A DNA stretch of 64,000 nt from Nitratidesulfovibrio sp. (GCF_040373385.1 NZ_JBDXXH010000013.1:21059-85058); one strand, 5' to 3'; positions 26,769-35,982 are shown, counted from the first letter of the stretch. The notes: generated from the sequence alone by a model not told the origin. Numbers and translations are program-made.

Positions 26769-28237
26769 GCGGCGCGCCCGGCACGCCCCCGGCGGGTGCA
26801 CATGGTGACACGCACCGCCCCGACGCCGCCGACTCCCTGCTGGCCGCGTATACCGCCATGGTCATGGGATTCCGGCTGGGCGGCACCGGACCGGAAAAAC
26901 CGGTGGGCAACGTTTCCGACCTGCCCGCACCCGATGCGGATGTCCTCCGGCAGGCGGCGGACAAGGCGGTGCGCCTTGCGCTGCGTAGCGGGCGACCGCA
27001 CCTGGTGCTGTTGGGCACCGGCGACGGCACCCTGCCCGAGGCCCTTGCCGCCCTCCTGGCGGCCCTGACCGCAGCCGGACAGGCCACGCCGGGCACCGTG
27101 CCGCGCCTGACCCTGTGCGACCTTGCGCCGGACCGGTTGCGCGCCGCGCTGGCCAGCGGACGGCTGAAGGCCTTCGCCTGCCCCACGTCCATGCCGAACA
27201 CCCCGCGCCTGCTGGCCGACACCTCGCCGTGGGCGCTGCTGCTGCTGTTGCGGGCCACCGGCATAACGCCGGAAACCGCCACCCTGTTCCCCAACCCGTT
27301 CCTGCCGGATGCCGAGGCCGGGGCACTGCACCGCTGGCGGCGCCTGTTCGCCGGGTGCGTGCCCGTGCAGTTGCCTCCGCATCTGTCCGTGGACCTGCCC
27401 CCGGCCCCGACCACCCGGCACGAAAGCACCGTGCCCTCCATACCCGCATCCTCCACACCCGCTCCCGACCTGGGCGTGGGGGCCATCCTGCACCCCGACG
27501 AGCCGGACCTGCCTGCCTTTTTCGCCCAGGTGCCCGGCTGGGTACGCGAAATGGCCGTGATCTGGGATGGCGCGCCGCCCGCTTTCGACCCGGTCCCCCT
27601 GTGCCCCGTGCCGCTCCGCCAGGCGGTGCGTCCGCTGGGGGGCGATTTTTCCGCCCAGCGCAATGCCATGCTGGAACTGCTGACCACCGCATGGTGCCTG
27701 TACCTCGACGCCGACGAGAGGCTGGCGCCCAGCGCCTGGGCGCTGCTGCCCCGCCTGATGGCCGTGCCCGGCACCGGGGCCTGGCTGTTGCCCCGCGCCA
27801 CCGCCTACCCCGACGCGGACCACCTGCGCGTGGGGTACGGCCTGTGGCCCGACGTGCAATTGCGGCTGTTCCGCCGCATGCCTGGGGTATGCTTTCGGGG
27901 TGCGGTGCACGAGCAGGTGGTGGGGGTGCACGGCCACACCTGCCTGCTGGCCGACGCCTGGATCGACCACCTGAGCTGGACCGCCAAGGACCGGGACGCG
28001 CTGGCCGAGCGCCTGCGGGTATTCGACGCGGCGGGCACCGGCCATGCGGCCCCCCCGCCTTCGGGCGGGCTGCACCGGCTGAGCACGGAATACCCGGCCC
28101 TGCCCCGCCGCCTGTTCGTCGCTGCCGGGCTGGTGCCCGCCGACAGCGAACCGGCGAACGCCAACGACGCGGAAAGGCCTGCCCCGAAGGCAGGCACGCG
28201 CCGCCATCTGGCCCTGCGCCTGCCCCTGTCCCCCTGA
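26765..28237 (+). CDS. Two-part glycosyltransferase (GT2-like C-terminal half)
   Basis: A 490-residue protein starting with GTG at 26765, overlapping the previous stop, with GGGGAGG upstream. The C-terminal half (res. ~235-440) resembles family 2 glycosyltransferases: FSAQRNAMLELLTTAWCLYLD, followed by a DADERL metal-binding motif, RLFRRMPGVCFRGAVHEQV, and DHLSW. The N-terminal ~220 residues (VLLGTGDGTLPEALAALLAA; LCDLAPDRLRAAL) are Rossmann-like and unassigned. Translationally coupled to the GT4 gene and downstream of fliD-fliS; the pair may build a flagellin glycan. Confidence 0.7.
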   Translation: MSGAPGTPPAGAHGDTHRPDAADSLLAAYTAMVMGFRLGGTGPEKPVGNVSDLPAPDADVLRQAADKAVRLALRSGRPHLVLLGTGDGTLPEALAALLAALTAAGQATPGTVPRLTLCDLAPDRLRAALASGRLKAFACPTSMPNTPRLLADTSPWALLLLLRATGITPETATLFPNPFLPDAEAGALHRWRRLFAGCVPVQLPPHLSVDLPPAPTTRHESTVPSIPASSTPAPDLGVGAILHPDEPDLPAFFAQVPGWVREMAVIWDGAPPAFDPVPLCPVPLRQAVRPLGGDFSAQRNAMLELLTTAWCLYLDADERLAPSAWALLPRLMAVPGTGAWLLPRATAYPDADHLRVGYGLWPDVQLRLFRRMPGVCFRGAVHEQVVGVHGHTCLLADAWIDHLSWTAKDRDALAERLRVFDAAGTGHAAPPPSGGLHRLSTEYPALPRRLFVAAGLVPADSEPANANDAERPAPKAGTRRHLALRLPLSP

Positions 28238-28333
28238 GCGGGGTGCCCCGTCTTCGCCCTTGGCGAGTTGGCGGCAAACCGGCGGTACCGCGCCCGTCGG
28301 CCCCGTGCGGGACGACACGCAAAGGCGCCAACC

Positions 28334-28362
28334 TTGATTTGCGCTGCCCGATGCCCTACACT
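28334..28362 (+). promoter_or_regulatory. Candidate sigma-70 promoter
   Basis: TTGATT (28334-28339), 17 bases, TACACT (28357-28362). Each box matches four of six consensus positions. The predicted start near 28369 gives a ~24-base leader containing the AAAGGA ribosome-binding site of the next gene. Confidence 0.5.
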
Positions 28363-28392
28363 GGGCATATGCAAGGAAGCAAAGGATTTCCC

Positions 28393-29958
28393 ATGATTAT
28401 ACGCTGCCCGGAATGCCAGTTCGAACGGAGCATCGACAGCAGCAAGATTCCGTCCTCGGCCGCCATCGCCACCTGTCCCAAGTGCCGTCACCGTTTCCGC
28501 TTTCGCGCCCTGGCTCCCGATGCTGCCCCGGGCGCCTCCCCCGACGGGCAGGCCACGCAGGCAATGGACGCGGCCCCACGCCGCGCGCCGGGAGAAGTCG
28601 CGCCCCGTACTATTGTGCCCGACGATGTCGCGCCCGGCGGCTCGCCCCATGCCGGGCCAGCCACGGGACACGAGGAAGACGATGACCTTCCCGCCGCGTT
28701 TCGCCGCGGCCCCTCGGCCACCCCGCCAGCCTCGACGCCCGGCGAATCCGACGCGTCTGGCGCATCTGGCGTGCAGGGCCTGACCGGCTCGGACTACGAC
28801 CACGCCGAAGAGCACGACCACGTGGGCGAGCCCCGCCCCGTTTCCGGCCCCACCGCGCAGCATTCCCCCCCTGCGGAGCTCTCCGATCCGGACACGACCG
28901 ATGCCCGCAACGCCCACGGGCGCACCGATCTTTCCCGCCCCGGCGACGATCCGCTGCCGCCCGGCGCGGTAATCCCCGGTCGCGACAGTGCCCCCGCCCA
29001 TGACGACGATCATGGAACCCATGCCTCCCAGGCCGGACGCGGCGGCTCCGCAGACGGCCAGCGCCGCACCGGCTCGCCCCGCGACATCTGGGACGCCGTG
29101 GCCTCGGTGGGGGACCGCTGGCGCAAGCAGTCCGAATCCGGCAAGCGGCCCGGCAACGATGACCGCGACACCCACCATGGCGCCAGTGACGGCATGGGCA
29201 ACGACCGGGACGGAAGCCCCAGCGGCCACCCCGGCGCGCGGAACACCGGCAATCACGGCGATCCCTTCCCCCCGCGCGACGGCGGGCACCCCGGCGAACG
29301 GGACGCCCCCCTGCCGCCGTGGGCCGCCTCTGCCCGCAGCGAGGTGCCGTGGGAAAACCTGGACCGGGTGGGCTTCTTCCCCGGCCTGTACCAGACCATC
29401 CTGCGGGTGATGATGGCGGCGCCGCGCTTCTTCTCCGGGGTGCGCTCATCGGGTTCGCTGAAGCGGCCGGTGGCGTTCTACCTGCTGATCGGCATCTTTC
29501 AGGCGCTCACCGAACGGCTGTGGTATCTCATGAGCATGCGCGCCTTCGGCGGCTTCATCGAAGACCCGCAGTTGCACGCCTGGATGGGCAGCGTCACCCA
29601 CGACATGAGCCTGCCCATGACCCTGCTGATCTCGCCCTTTACCCTGCTGCTGCAACTGGCCGTGCTGTCCGGCCTGTACCACTTCATGATCCGGCTGGTG
29701 GAACCGCGCGCTGCCGACCTGCCCACCACCGTGCGGGTCATCTCGTACAGCGCGGCGCCCACGGTGCTCAGCGTGGTGCCGCTGGTGGGGCCTGTGGTGG
29801 GGTCGCTGTGGTTCGTGGTATGTACTTTCGTGGGGGTCAAGTACGCCCACCGGCTGCCCTGGTCGCGCACGGCGCTGGCCATAGGGCCGCTGCTGGGGCT
29901 GGGCTTTGCGCTGACGCTGCAGTTGCTGCGCATGTTCATGTCCTCGGCCCCCGTGTAG
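28393..29958 (+). CDS. Zinc-ribbon (MJ0042-type) and Yip1-like membrane protein
   Basis: A 521-residue protein in three parts. Residues 1-40 form an MJ0042-type zinc ribbon (CPEC at 5-8, CPKC at 28-31). Residues ~45-335 are strongly low-complexity, rich in Asp, Pro, Gly, His and Arg, and likely disordered. Residues ~350-515 contain about five membrane helices resembling the Yip1 domain (FYLLIGIFQALTERLWYL; MTLLISPFTLLLQLAVLSGLYHFM; VRVISYSAAPTVLSVVPLVGPVVG). AAAGGA lies eight bases before ATG 28393. Function unknown; zinc ribbon plus Yip1 fusions recur in delta-proteobacteria. Confidence 0.75.
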   Translation: MIIRCPECQFERSIDSSKIPSSAAIATCPKCRHRFRFRALAPDAAPGASPDGQATQAMDAAPRRAPGEVAPRTIVPDDVAPGGSPHAGPATGHEEDDDLPAAFRRGPSATPPASTPGESDASGASGVQGLTGSDYDHAEEHDHVGEPRPVSGPTAQHSPPAELSDPDTTDARNAHGRTDLSRPGDDPLPPGAVIPGRDSAPAHDDDHGTHASQAGRGGSADGQRRTGSPRDIWDAVASVGDRWRKQSESGKRPGNDDRDTHHGASDGMGNDRDGSPSGHPGARNTGNHGDPFPPRDGGHPGERDAPLPPWAASARSEVPWENLDRVGFFPGLYQTILRVMMAAPRFFSGVRSSGSLKRPVAFYLLIGIFQALTERLWYLMSMRAFGGFIEDPQLHAWMGSVTHDMSLPMTLLISPFTLLLQLAVLSGLYHFMIRLVEPRAADLPTTVRVISYSAAPTVLSVVPLVGPVVGSLWFVVCTFVGVKYAHRLPWSRTALAIGPLLGLGFALTLQLLRMFMSSAPV

Positions 29959-30134
29959 GCGCGCGGTCAGCCCACCGTGTCGGGGCGCTGGATCACGGCA
30001 CGGCAGGGCACCGTATCCGGGGCATGCGGTCATGCGAGACGGGAGGACGGGATGCGGGGCACCAGCCCCGCCCCCGAGGAACGCGGAAACGGCCACCGGG
30101 CGGGGGCCCGGCCAGGACAACCGGGGAGGCGGCC

Positions 30135-30470
30135 ATGTTCAGGAAACTGCGCGCCCTGTGGAACGAACTGCGCGAACGGCGCAGGCATTCCCGCGAAATC
30201 GCCCCGCGCACCATCCGTGACCTAGCCGCCGAACTGCGCGAACTGGCCGAGATCGCCGAGCGGGTGGCCCCCGTGGACGCCGAGACGCTGGTGCGCTTGC
30301 GGCGCATCCGCCACGAAATGAACGACCTGATGGACCTTACCCGCCGCCCGGAATTCCACCGCATTCCCGCCCAGCGCAGGCTTGACCTGCACGACGGCAT
30401 TCAGCGCACCCGCGAACAGATACTGGAATCGGCCCAGGCCGCGCCCACTCCTACCCCGCGCCTGCAATAG
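30135..30470 (+). CDS. Small helical hypothetical protein
   Basis: A 111-residue, highly charged protein with ATG at 30135 and GGGGAGG nine bases upstream. It is mostly helical with Arg/Glu-rich heptad-like stretches (LRALWNELRERRRHSRE; LAAELRELAEIAERV; LRRIRHEMNDLMDLTRR). No membrane segment, Cys or known motif. It follows the zinc-ribbon protein by 176 bases. I do not recognise a family. Confidence 0.6.
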   Translation: MFRKLRALWNELRERRRHSREIAPRTIRDLAAELRELAEIAERVAPVDAETLVRLRRIRHEMNDLMDLTRRPEFHRIPAQRRLDLHDGIQRTREQILESAQAAPTPTPRLQ

Positions 30471-30549
30471 GCCCCCGACGGGGTTCCCGCCCTCTTCCTG
30501 CCGCGCGTCTTCCGGCCTGCCCCGGCGTCCTCGCGCGTCCGGCGGGTAC

Positions 30550-30599
30550 CTCACGCATCCTCACGCACCCTCACGCGTCCTTGCGCGTCCTCGTGCATC
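30550..30599 (+). repeat. 10-bp tandem repeat (x5)
   Basis: Five units of the type CTCACGCATC / CTCACGCACC / CTCACGCGTC / CTTGCGCGTC / CTCGTGCATC run without gaps in the intergenic region before the lipoprotein gene. A related unit occurs near 30530. Confidence 0.7.
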
Positions 30600-30730
30600 T
30601 GTCCGGCACCATTCTTGCTGTGGCATGACCATATCCGTCCGTACGACGGGTTTTCGACATCACCCCCTCGTGCGTCCTTCTTCGCCCGCCAGGGCAACGC
30701 AGGCGCACGGCCATTCCCGGAGCGTTGTCC

Positions 30731-31495
30731 ATGCCCTTCATGCCTTGCCCGGCCCCCCTCGCCGAACCCGCCGCCAAGTCCGCCACCCCACGTGGCCAGC
30801 GCGCCCGTCACGCCGCGCGCCGTCCGCTGCTCGTGCTGTTGCTGCTGCTTCTGCCGCTGGTCATGTCCTGCTCCGGTCCGCCCAAGGCCGGGGTGTACAT
30901 CGACCTTGCCAGCCAGCCCATTTTCTACATGGACGATTGGGTACGGCGCGGCAACCCGCAGGTCAGCGTGCGCCCGGCCACCCCGCCCAACCGCAGGCTG
31001 ACCGCGCTGTTCGTGCCCTTCCGGGTCACCCAGCAGATGGAGAAGCCCGGCGTGGTGGGGCTGGAGGTGTCGCGCCAGATCTGGCAGACGTGGCTGTCCG
31101 AAAAGGTCTTTCCGGTCATCGAATTTGCGGAAAACGCCACCCCCTACCGCCGCGACCTGGCCATGCAGATGGCCGCCCTGCGCGGGGCGCAGTTGCTGGT
31201 GGGCGGCTACGTCACCCACTACGTCAACGGCGGCACCTCCGGCGACTCAAAGCTGTCGGTATCGCTGGAAATATGGGACGTGAACACCGGCCAGATGATC
31301 TGGGCCATGGGGCACGCCGGGGTCATGGAGCACCAGTTCGCCAACGATTTCATCCTGTTCTCCGCCAAAGCGCGCATGCCCAGCGACCCCATGTGGGCCA
31401 TCACCCAGACCGTTTCGTGGGACATGGCGCAGGAAATCAAGCTGTGGATCGACCCGCCCGCGCCCAAGGGGCTGTCCAAGGAACCGGCGTTCTAG
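30731..31495 (+). CDS. Putative lipoprotein
   Basis: A 254-residue protein with an unusually long N-region (~30 residues) before a hydrophobic stretch of nine leucines and a lipobox-like LVMSC, with Cys at ~47. The mature part is periplasmic, with a repeated alpha/beta pattern (LTALFVPFRVTQQME; GAQLLVGGYVTHYVNGG; SVSLEIWDVNTGQMIWAMGHAG). This resembles outer-membrane lipoproteins of the curli-assembly/GNA1162 sort, but I cannot assign it firmly. GGAG lies ~9 bases before ATG. A terminator follows. Confidence 0.7.
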   Translation: MPFMPCPAPLAEPAAKSATPRGQRARHAARRPLLVLLLLLLPLVMSCSGPPKAGVYIDLASQPIFYMDDWVRRGNPQVSVRPATPPNRRLTALFVPFRVTQQMEKPGVVGLEVSRQIWQTWLSEKVFPVIEFAENATPYRRDLAMQMAALRGAQLLVGGYVTHYVNGGTSGDSKLSVSLEIWDVNTGQMIWAMGHAGVMEHQFANDFILFSAKARMPSDPMWAITQTVSWDMAQEIKLWIDPPAPKGLSKEPAF

Positions 31496-31559
31496 AACCG
31501 TCCGGATGACCGCCCCTGGCGGGACGCCATGTCCGCCCCACACCCTGCGGAACGTTTCC

Positions 31560-31597
31560 GGCGCCCCCGCACCCGCGCGCGGGGCGCCGTTTCTTCA
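31560..31597 (+). terminator. Probable terminator after the lipoprotein gene
   Basis: GGCGCCCC (31560-31567) and GGGGCGCC (31581-31588) enclose a 13-base loop and are followed by GTTTCTT. The remaining ~210 bases up to ahbC hold only the weak promoter-like pair at 31673-31700. Confidence 0.65.
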
Positions 31598-31672
31598 TGC
31601 CCCGCGCGGTGTTGACAGTATTCCGCCCCGCTGCACTCCGGCGCTCCCCGGTTTCACTCCGGCCAGGGCGGG

Positions 31673-31700
31673 TTGCTTTCCCTCCGTCACGAATTATGCT
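31673..31700 (+). promoter_or_regulatory. Weak promoter candidate for the ahb-hemB cluster
   Basis: TTGCTT (31673-31678), 16 bases, TATGCT (31695-31700). An isolated perfect TTGACA occurs at 31612-31617 but has no good -10 partner. Confidence 0.3.
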
Positions 31701-31808
31701 ACGGCGTGAGGACGTTTTTCCGGTGCCAGCCCGCCGCGCTCCGCCCCGTGCCCCATGGCCGGGGCCTCTCTTGTCAGCGCGCCCGGTGGCCAGCCAATAG
31801 GAGTGAGA

Positions 31809-32990
31809 ATGATCGGCATCTCCAAGCTTTACTGTGGTCAGGTCGAACCCTCGGACGCCCTTCGCTACGGGCGCCATTCGGGCCAGCTTCCCTCCCACCT
31901 GCTCCAGTTCTCCAAGGACAAGAAACCGGTGGTGGTCTGGAACATGACCCGCCGTTGCAATCTGAAGTGCGTGCACTGTTACGCCCAGGCCATTGACCCC
32001 GACGGCAAGGACGAAATCTCCACCGAACAGGGCAAGGCCATCATCGACGACCTGGCCGCCTACGGCGCCCCGGTGATGCTCTTTTCCGGCGGCGAACCGC
32101 TGGTGCGACAGGACTTGGTGGAACTGGCCAAGCACGCCACCACCAAGGGCATGCGCGCGGTCATCTCCACCAACGGCACCCTGATCACCAAGCAGAAGGC
32201 CCGCGAGCTGAAGGAAGTGGGCCTGTCCTACGTCGGCATTTCGCTGGACGGCGGCGAAGAGGTGCACGACAAGTTCCGCGCCGTGCCCGGTTCCTACCGC
32301 CGCGCGCTGGAAGGCATAGAGAACTGCAAGGCCGAAGGGCTGAAGGTGGGGCTGCGCTTCACCATCAACAAGCGCAACCAGGGCGAAGTGCCCAAGCTGT
32401 TCCAGCTGCTGCGCGACCTTGAAGTGCCGCGCATCTGCTTCTACCACCTCGTCTACTCGGGCCGCGGGTCCGAACTGATCAAGGAAGACCTGGACCACGC
32501 GGAAACCCGCGCCATGGTGGACCTGATCATGGACAAGACCCGCGAACTGTTCGACGCCGGGCTGCCCAAGGAAGTGCTGACCGTGGACAACCACGCCGAC
32601 GGCCCCTACGTGTGGATGCGCATGCTGAAGGAAGACCCCAAGCGCGCCGCCGAAGTGTTCGAGCTGCTCCAGTACAACGAGGGCAACAACTCCGGGCGCG
32701 GCATCGGCTGCATCTCGTGGGACGGCAAGGTGCACCCCGACCAGTTCTGGCGCCAGCACGTGGTGGGCAACGTTCTTGAACGCCCCTTCTCGCAGATCTG
32801 GGACGACCCGAACATCGAGCTGCTGCACAAGCTGAAGGACAAGAAGCAGCACGTGGGCGGCCGCTGCGCCACCTGCCGCTTCCTGAACATCTGCGGCGGC
32901 AACTTCCGCGCCCGCGCCGAGGCCTACTACGGCGACATCTGGGCGCAGGATCCCGCCTGCTACCTGAGCGACGACGAAATCCGCGCGTAG
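31809..32990 (+). CDS. ahbC: 12,18-didecarboxysiroheme deacetylase (radical SAM)
   Basis: A 393-residue radical SAM enzyme of the siroheme-dependent heme pathway. The SAM-cluster motif CxxxCxxC is C50/C54/C57 (MTRRCNLKCVHCYAQ). SGGEP and GISLDG follow. A C-terminal cysteine set (GCISW, CATCRFLNICGG, DPACYL) suggests an auxiliary iron-sulfur cluster. The N-terminus MIGISKLYCG is typical of AhbC as I recall it. AhbC removes the acetate groups at C2 and C7 of 12,18-didecarboxysiroheme to give iron-coproporphyrin III. AGGAGTGAGA precedes the ATG. The hemB-ahbD-ahbA/B neighbourhood supports the assignment; the AhbC/AhbD labels could in principle be exchanged. Confidence 0.8.
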   Translation: MIGISKLYCGQVEPSDALRYGRHSGQLPSHLLQFSKDKKPVVVWNMTRRCNLKCVHCYAQAIDPDGKDEISTEQGKAIIDDLAAYGAPVMLFSGGEPLVRQDLVELAKHATTKGMRAVISTNGTLITKQKARELKEVGLSYVGISLDGGEEVHDKFRAVPGSYRRALEGIENCKAEGLKVGLRFTINKRNQGEVPKLFQLLRDLEVPRICFYHLVYSGRGSELIKEDLDHAETRAMVDLIMDKTRELFDAGLPKEVLTVDNHADGPYVWMRMLKEDPKRAAEVFELLQYNEGNNSGRGIGCISWDGKVHPDQFWRQHVVGNVLERPFSQIWDDPNIELLHKLKDKKQHVGGRCATCRFLNICGGNFRARAEAYYGDIWAQDPACYLSDDEIRA

Positions 32991-33025
32991 GCCACGCCCA
33001 CGCCGGAACCATACCTGCCATGACG

Positions 33026-33057
33026 GCACCCGGACGGCCCTGGCGCCGTCCGGGTGC
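33026..33057 (+). other. Perfect 13-bp hairpin between ahbC and hemB
   Basis: GCACCCGGACGGC (33026-33038), loop CCTGGC, and the exact complement (33045-33057), with no U-run. It may stabilise the 3' end of ahbC mRNA or set relative expression inside the cluster. Confidence 0.6.
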
Positions 33058-33187
33058 ACGCTGCACCCATGCGGGCCACCGCCCCGGCGAACCGCCCGCA
33101 CCGCCGCCGCGCAACAGCGCGTAGCGGCATCCATTGCCCGCAAGCGGGGCACGCAGCGTTTCAACCCTGCCTACTCCAGGAGACGGC

Positions 33188-34189
33188 ATGTCCGAATTCG
33201 GGGACTTCTTCCGGGGGCGCAGACTGCGCCGCACCGCCGCCCTGCGCGAGATCGTGCGCGAAACCGCGCTGCACGCGGCCGACCTGATGATGGCCTATTT
33301 CGTGGTGGAAACCGACGACCCCGCCTTCCGCAAGGAAATCGGGGCCATGCCCGGCCAGTACCAGCTTTCGTTGCAGGAACTGGAAAAGCAGGTGGAAGCC
33401 GCCGTGGCCACCGGCCTGCGCAGCTGCATCCTGTTCGGCATCCCCAAAGAGAAGGACTATCGCGGCAGCGAGGCCTACAACAAGGACGGCATCGTCCAGC
33501 AGGCCGTGCGCCTGCTGAAGAAGCGCTGGCCGAACCTTGTGGTGTGTACCGACGTGTGCCTGTGCGAATACACCGACCACGGCCACTGCGGCCTGGTACG
33601 CCAGGGCGACACCTCCGGCGAGGTGCACAACGACCCCACCCTGTCGCTGCTGGCCAAGACCGCCATCAGCCATGCCGAGGCGGGCGCGGACATGGTGGCC
33701 CCGTCGGACATGATGGACGGCCGGGTGCAGGCCATCCGCCGGGCGCTGGACCAGAACGGATTCACCCACATCCCCGTCATGTCCTATGCGGTGAAGTACG
33801 CATCGAGCTTTTACGGCCCGTTCCGCGAGGCGGCGGAATCCACCCCGCAGTTCGGCGACCGCAAGACCTACCAGATGGACCCCGCCAACCGGGTGGAGGC
33901 CATGCGCGAGGCGGCGGCGGACATTGCCGAGGGCGCGGACATGCTCATCGTCAAGCCCGCCGGTCCGTACCTGGACATCATCCGCGACGTGCGCGAGCGC
34001 TTCGACGTGCCCGTGGCCGCCTATCAGGTGAGCGGCGAATACTCCATGATCCGCGCAGCCGGGCTGAACGGCTGGATCAACGAGGACGCCGTGGTCATGG
34101 AATCGCTGCTGGGCATCAAGCGCGCCGGGGCCGGGCTGATCATCACCTACTTTACCGAAGACCTGCTGCGCAAAGGGCTGGTGAACTAG
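33188..34189 (+). CDS. hemB: Delta-aminolevulinic acid dehydratase (porphobilinogen synthase)
   Basis: A 333-residue HemB that condenses two 5-aminolevulinate molecules to porphobilinogen. The zinc-type cysteine cluster [14 protein letters not shown] is present. The two active-site lysines lie in [19 protein letters not shown]-type and [12 protein letters not shown] segments, and the C-terminal [10 protein letters not shown] is conserved. AGGAG precedes the ATG. It is placed between the two radical SAM heme genes; ahbD starts one base after its stop. Confidence 0.96.
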   Translation: MSEFGDFFRGRRLRRTAALREIVRETALHAADLMMAYFVVETDDPAFRKEIGAMPGQYQLSLQELEKQVEAAVATGLRSCILFGIPKEKDYRGSEAYNKDGIVQQAVRLLKKRWPNLVVCTDVCLCEYTDHGHCGLVRQGDTSGEVHNDPTLSLLAKTAISHAEAGADMVAPSDMMDGRVQAIRRALDQNGFTHIPVMSYAVKYASSFYGPFREAAESTPQFGDRKTYQMDPANRVEAMREAAADIAEGADMLIVKPAGPYLDIIRDVRERFDVPVAAYQVSGEYSMIRAAGLNGWINEDAVVMESLLGIKRAGAGLIITYFTEDLLRKGLVN

Positions 34190-34190
34190 C

Positions 34191-35441
34191 ATGAGCCATC
34201 CGCAACACCCCGGCGACGAACGCAAGCCCAATCCGCAGGGCGGACATCCGCATGGACATTCCGCAGGCATGGGCGGCCATCCGGCCAGCATGGGCGGGCA
34301 CCCGGCCACGCCGCAGGGCGGTCATCCCGGCGGACATCCTGGCGGCGTAGGCGCGCCGCAGATGCCGCGCACCCTGCCCGACGGTACCCCCACCTGCAAG
34401 CTCATCGCATGGGAAGTGACCCGTTCGTGCAACCTGGCCTGCAAGCACTGCCGGGCCGAAGCGCACGAGGAACCCTACCCCGGCGAATTTTCCACCGCCG
34501 AGGCCAAGGCCCTCATCGACACCTTTCCGCAGGTGGGCAACCCCATCATCATCTTTACCGGGGGCGACCCCATGATGCGGCACGACGTGTACGAACTTAT
34601 CGCGTACGCCACCGGCCTTGGCCTGCGCTGCGTCATGTCGCCCAACGGCACCCTGATCACGCCGGAAACGGCCCGCATGATGAAGGAAGCGGGCGTGCAG
34701 CGCTGCTCCATCTCCATCGACGGGCCGGACGCCGCCAGCCACGACGCCTTCCGGGGCGTGCCCGGCGCGTTCGACGCCTCCCTGCGGGGCATCGAATACC
34801 TGAAGCAGGCGGGCATAGAGTTCCAGATCAACACCACCGTCACCCGCGACAACCTCGGCAGCTTCAAGGATATCTTCAAGTTGTGCGAGCGCATCGGCGC
34901 GGCGGCGTGGCACATCTTCCTGCTGGTGCCCACCGGGCGCGCGGCGGGCCTTGGCGACCAGGTCATCTCGGCCACGGAATACGAGGAAGTGCTGAACTGG
35001 TTCTACGACTTCCGCAAGACCACCTCCATGCACCTGAAAGCCACCTGCGCGCCGCACTACTACCGCATCATGCGCCAGCGGGCCAAGGAAGAGGGCGTGG
35101 CCGTAACGCCCGACACCTTCGGCATGGACGCCCTGACGCGCGGCTGCCTTGGCGGCATCGGGTTCTGCTTCATCAGCCACGTGGGGCAGGTGCAGCCGTG
35201 CGGCTACCTGGAACTGGACTGCGGCAACGTGCGCGAAACGCCGTTTCCGGAAATTTGGCGCAACACGCACCATTTCAAGCAGTTCCGCGATCAGGAAGCC
35301 TACACCGGCAAATGCGGCCCCTGCGAATACCACAAGGTGTGCGGCGGCTGCCGCGCGCGCGCCTACAACATGAGCGGCGACCACATGGCCGAGGAACCGC
35401 TGTGCTCGTACACCCCCAGGCGCACCGGCGCGTGCCGCTGA
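34191..35441 (+). CDS. ahbD: AdoMet-dependent heme synthase (radical SAM), with His/Gly-rich N-terminus
   Basis: A 416-residue radical SAM enzyme that converts the propionates of iron-coproporphyrin III to vinyls, yielding heme b. The CxxxCxxC motif is C80/C84/C87 (EVTRSCNLACKHC). TGGDPMMR, SISIDGPDA, the TCAPHYYR block, and a C-terminal cysteine cluster (CGYLELDC, CGPCEYHKVCGGCRARAY) follow. Residues 1-60 are unusual: nine histidines in GGHP-type repeats, suggesting metal binding or a disordered tail. One base separates it from hemB; the Lrp-like Ahb subunit starts ten bases later. Confidence 0.8.
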   Translation: MSHPQHPGDERKPNPQGGHPHGHSAGMGGHPASMGGHPATPQGGHPGGHPGGVGAPQMPRTLPDGTPTCKLIAWEVTRSCNLACKHCRAEAHEEPYPGEFSTAEAKALIDTFPQVGNPIIIFTGGDPMMRHDVYELIAYATGLGLRCVMSPNGTLITPETARMMKEAGVQRCSISIDGPDAASHDAFRGVPGAFDASLRGIEYLKQAGIEFQINTTVTRDNLGSFKDIFKLCERIGAAAWHIFLLVPTGRAAGLGDQVISATEYEEVLNWFYDFRKTTSMHLKATCAPHYYRIMRQRAKEEGVAVTPDTFGMDALTRGCLGGIGFCFISHVGQVQPCGYLELDCGNVRETPFPEIWRNTHHFKQFRDQEAYTGKCGPCEYHKVCGGCRARAYNMSGDHMAEEPLCSYTPRRTGACR

Positions 35442-35451
35442 CGGAGGCATC

Positions 35452-35961
35452 ATGACCGCATCCCCCGCCGAAAGCGGCGCTGCCCCTGTGATTGATACGG
35501 ACACTGACACGCTGGACCAGACCGACAAGCGCATCCTGGACGTGATCCAGTCGGACTTTCCCCTGGAATCGCGCCCCTACGCCGTCATCGGCGAAAAGTG
35601 CGGCATCACCGAGGCCGAGGCGCTGGCCCGCGTGCGCGCCATGAAGGAACGCAGGCTCATCCGCCGCATGGGGGCCAACTTCCAGTCGGCCAAGCTGGGC
35701 TTTCGCTCCACGCTGTGCGCGGCCAAGGTGCCCGACGATGCCATGGACGGGTTCGTGGCCGAGGTGAACCGTCACGTGGGCGTCACCCACAACTACCTGC
35801 GCGACCACGAATACAACATCTGGTTCACCTGCATCGGCCCCTCTTGGGACAGCGTGTGCGCCACCCTGGCCGAGATCACCGAAAAGACGGGCATCCCCAT
35901 CCTGAACCTGCCCGCCACCAAGCTGTTCAAGATCAAGGTCGATTTCCAGATGGCCGAGTAG
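35452..35961 (+). CDS. Siroheme decarboxylase subunit (AhbA/AhbB type, Lrp-fold)
   Basis: A 169-residue protein with an AsnC/Lrp architecture: N-terminal helix-turn-helix-like region (LDQTDKRILDVIQSDFPLESRPYAVIGEKCG) and a ferredoxin-like alpha/beta domain. AhbA and AhbB form a heterodimer that decarboxylates siroheme to 12,18-didecarboxysiroheme, the step before AhbC. RRMGANFQSAKLGF and HNYLRDHEYNIWFT are typical of this family rather than of DNA-binding Lrp proteins. GGAGG precedes the ATG. Which subunit it is cannot be decided; its partner is not in the window. Confidence 0.8.
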   Translation: MTASPAESGAAPVIDTDTDTLDQTDKRILDVIQSDFPLESRPYAVIGEKCGITEAEALARVRAMKERRLIRRMGANFQSAKLGFRSTLCAAKVPDDAMDGFVAEVNRHVGVTHNYLRDHEYNIWFTCIGPSWDSVCATLAEITEKTGIPILNLPATKLFKIKVDFQMAE

Positions 35962-35982
35962 GTAGCCACCTCACGCATGCTT

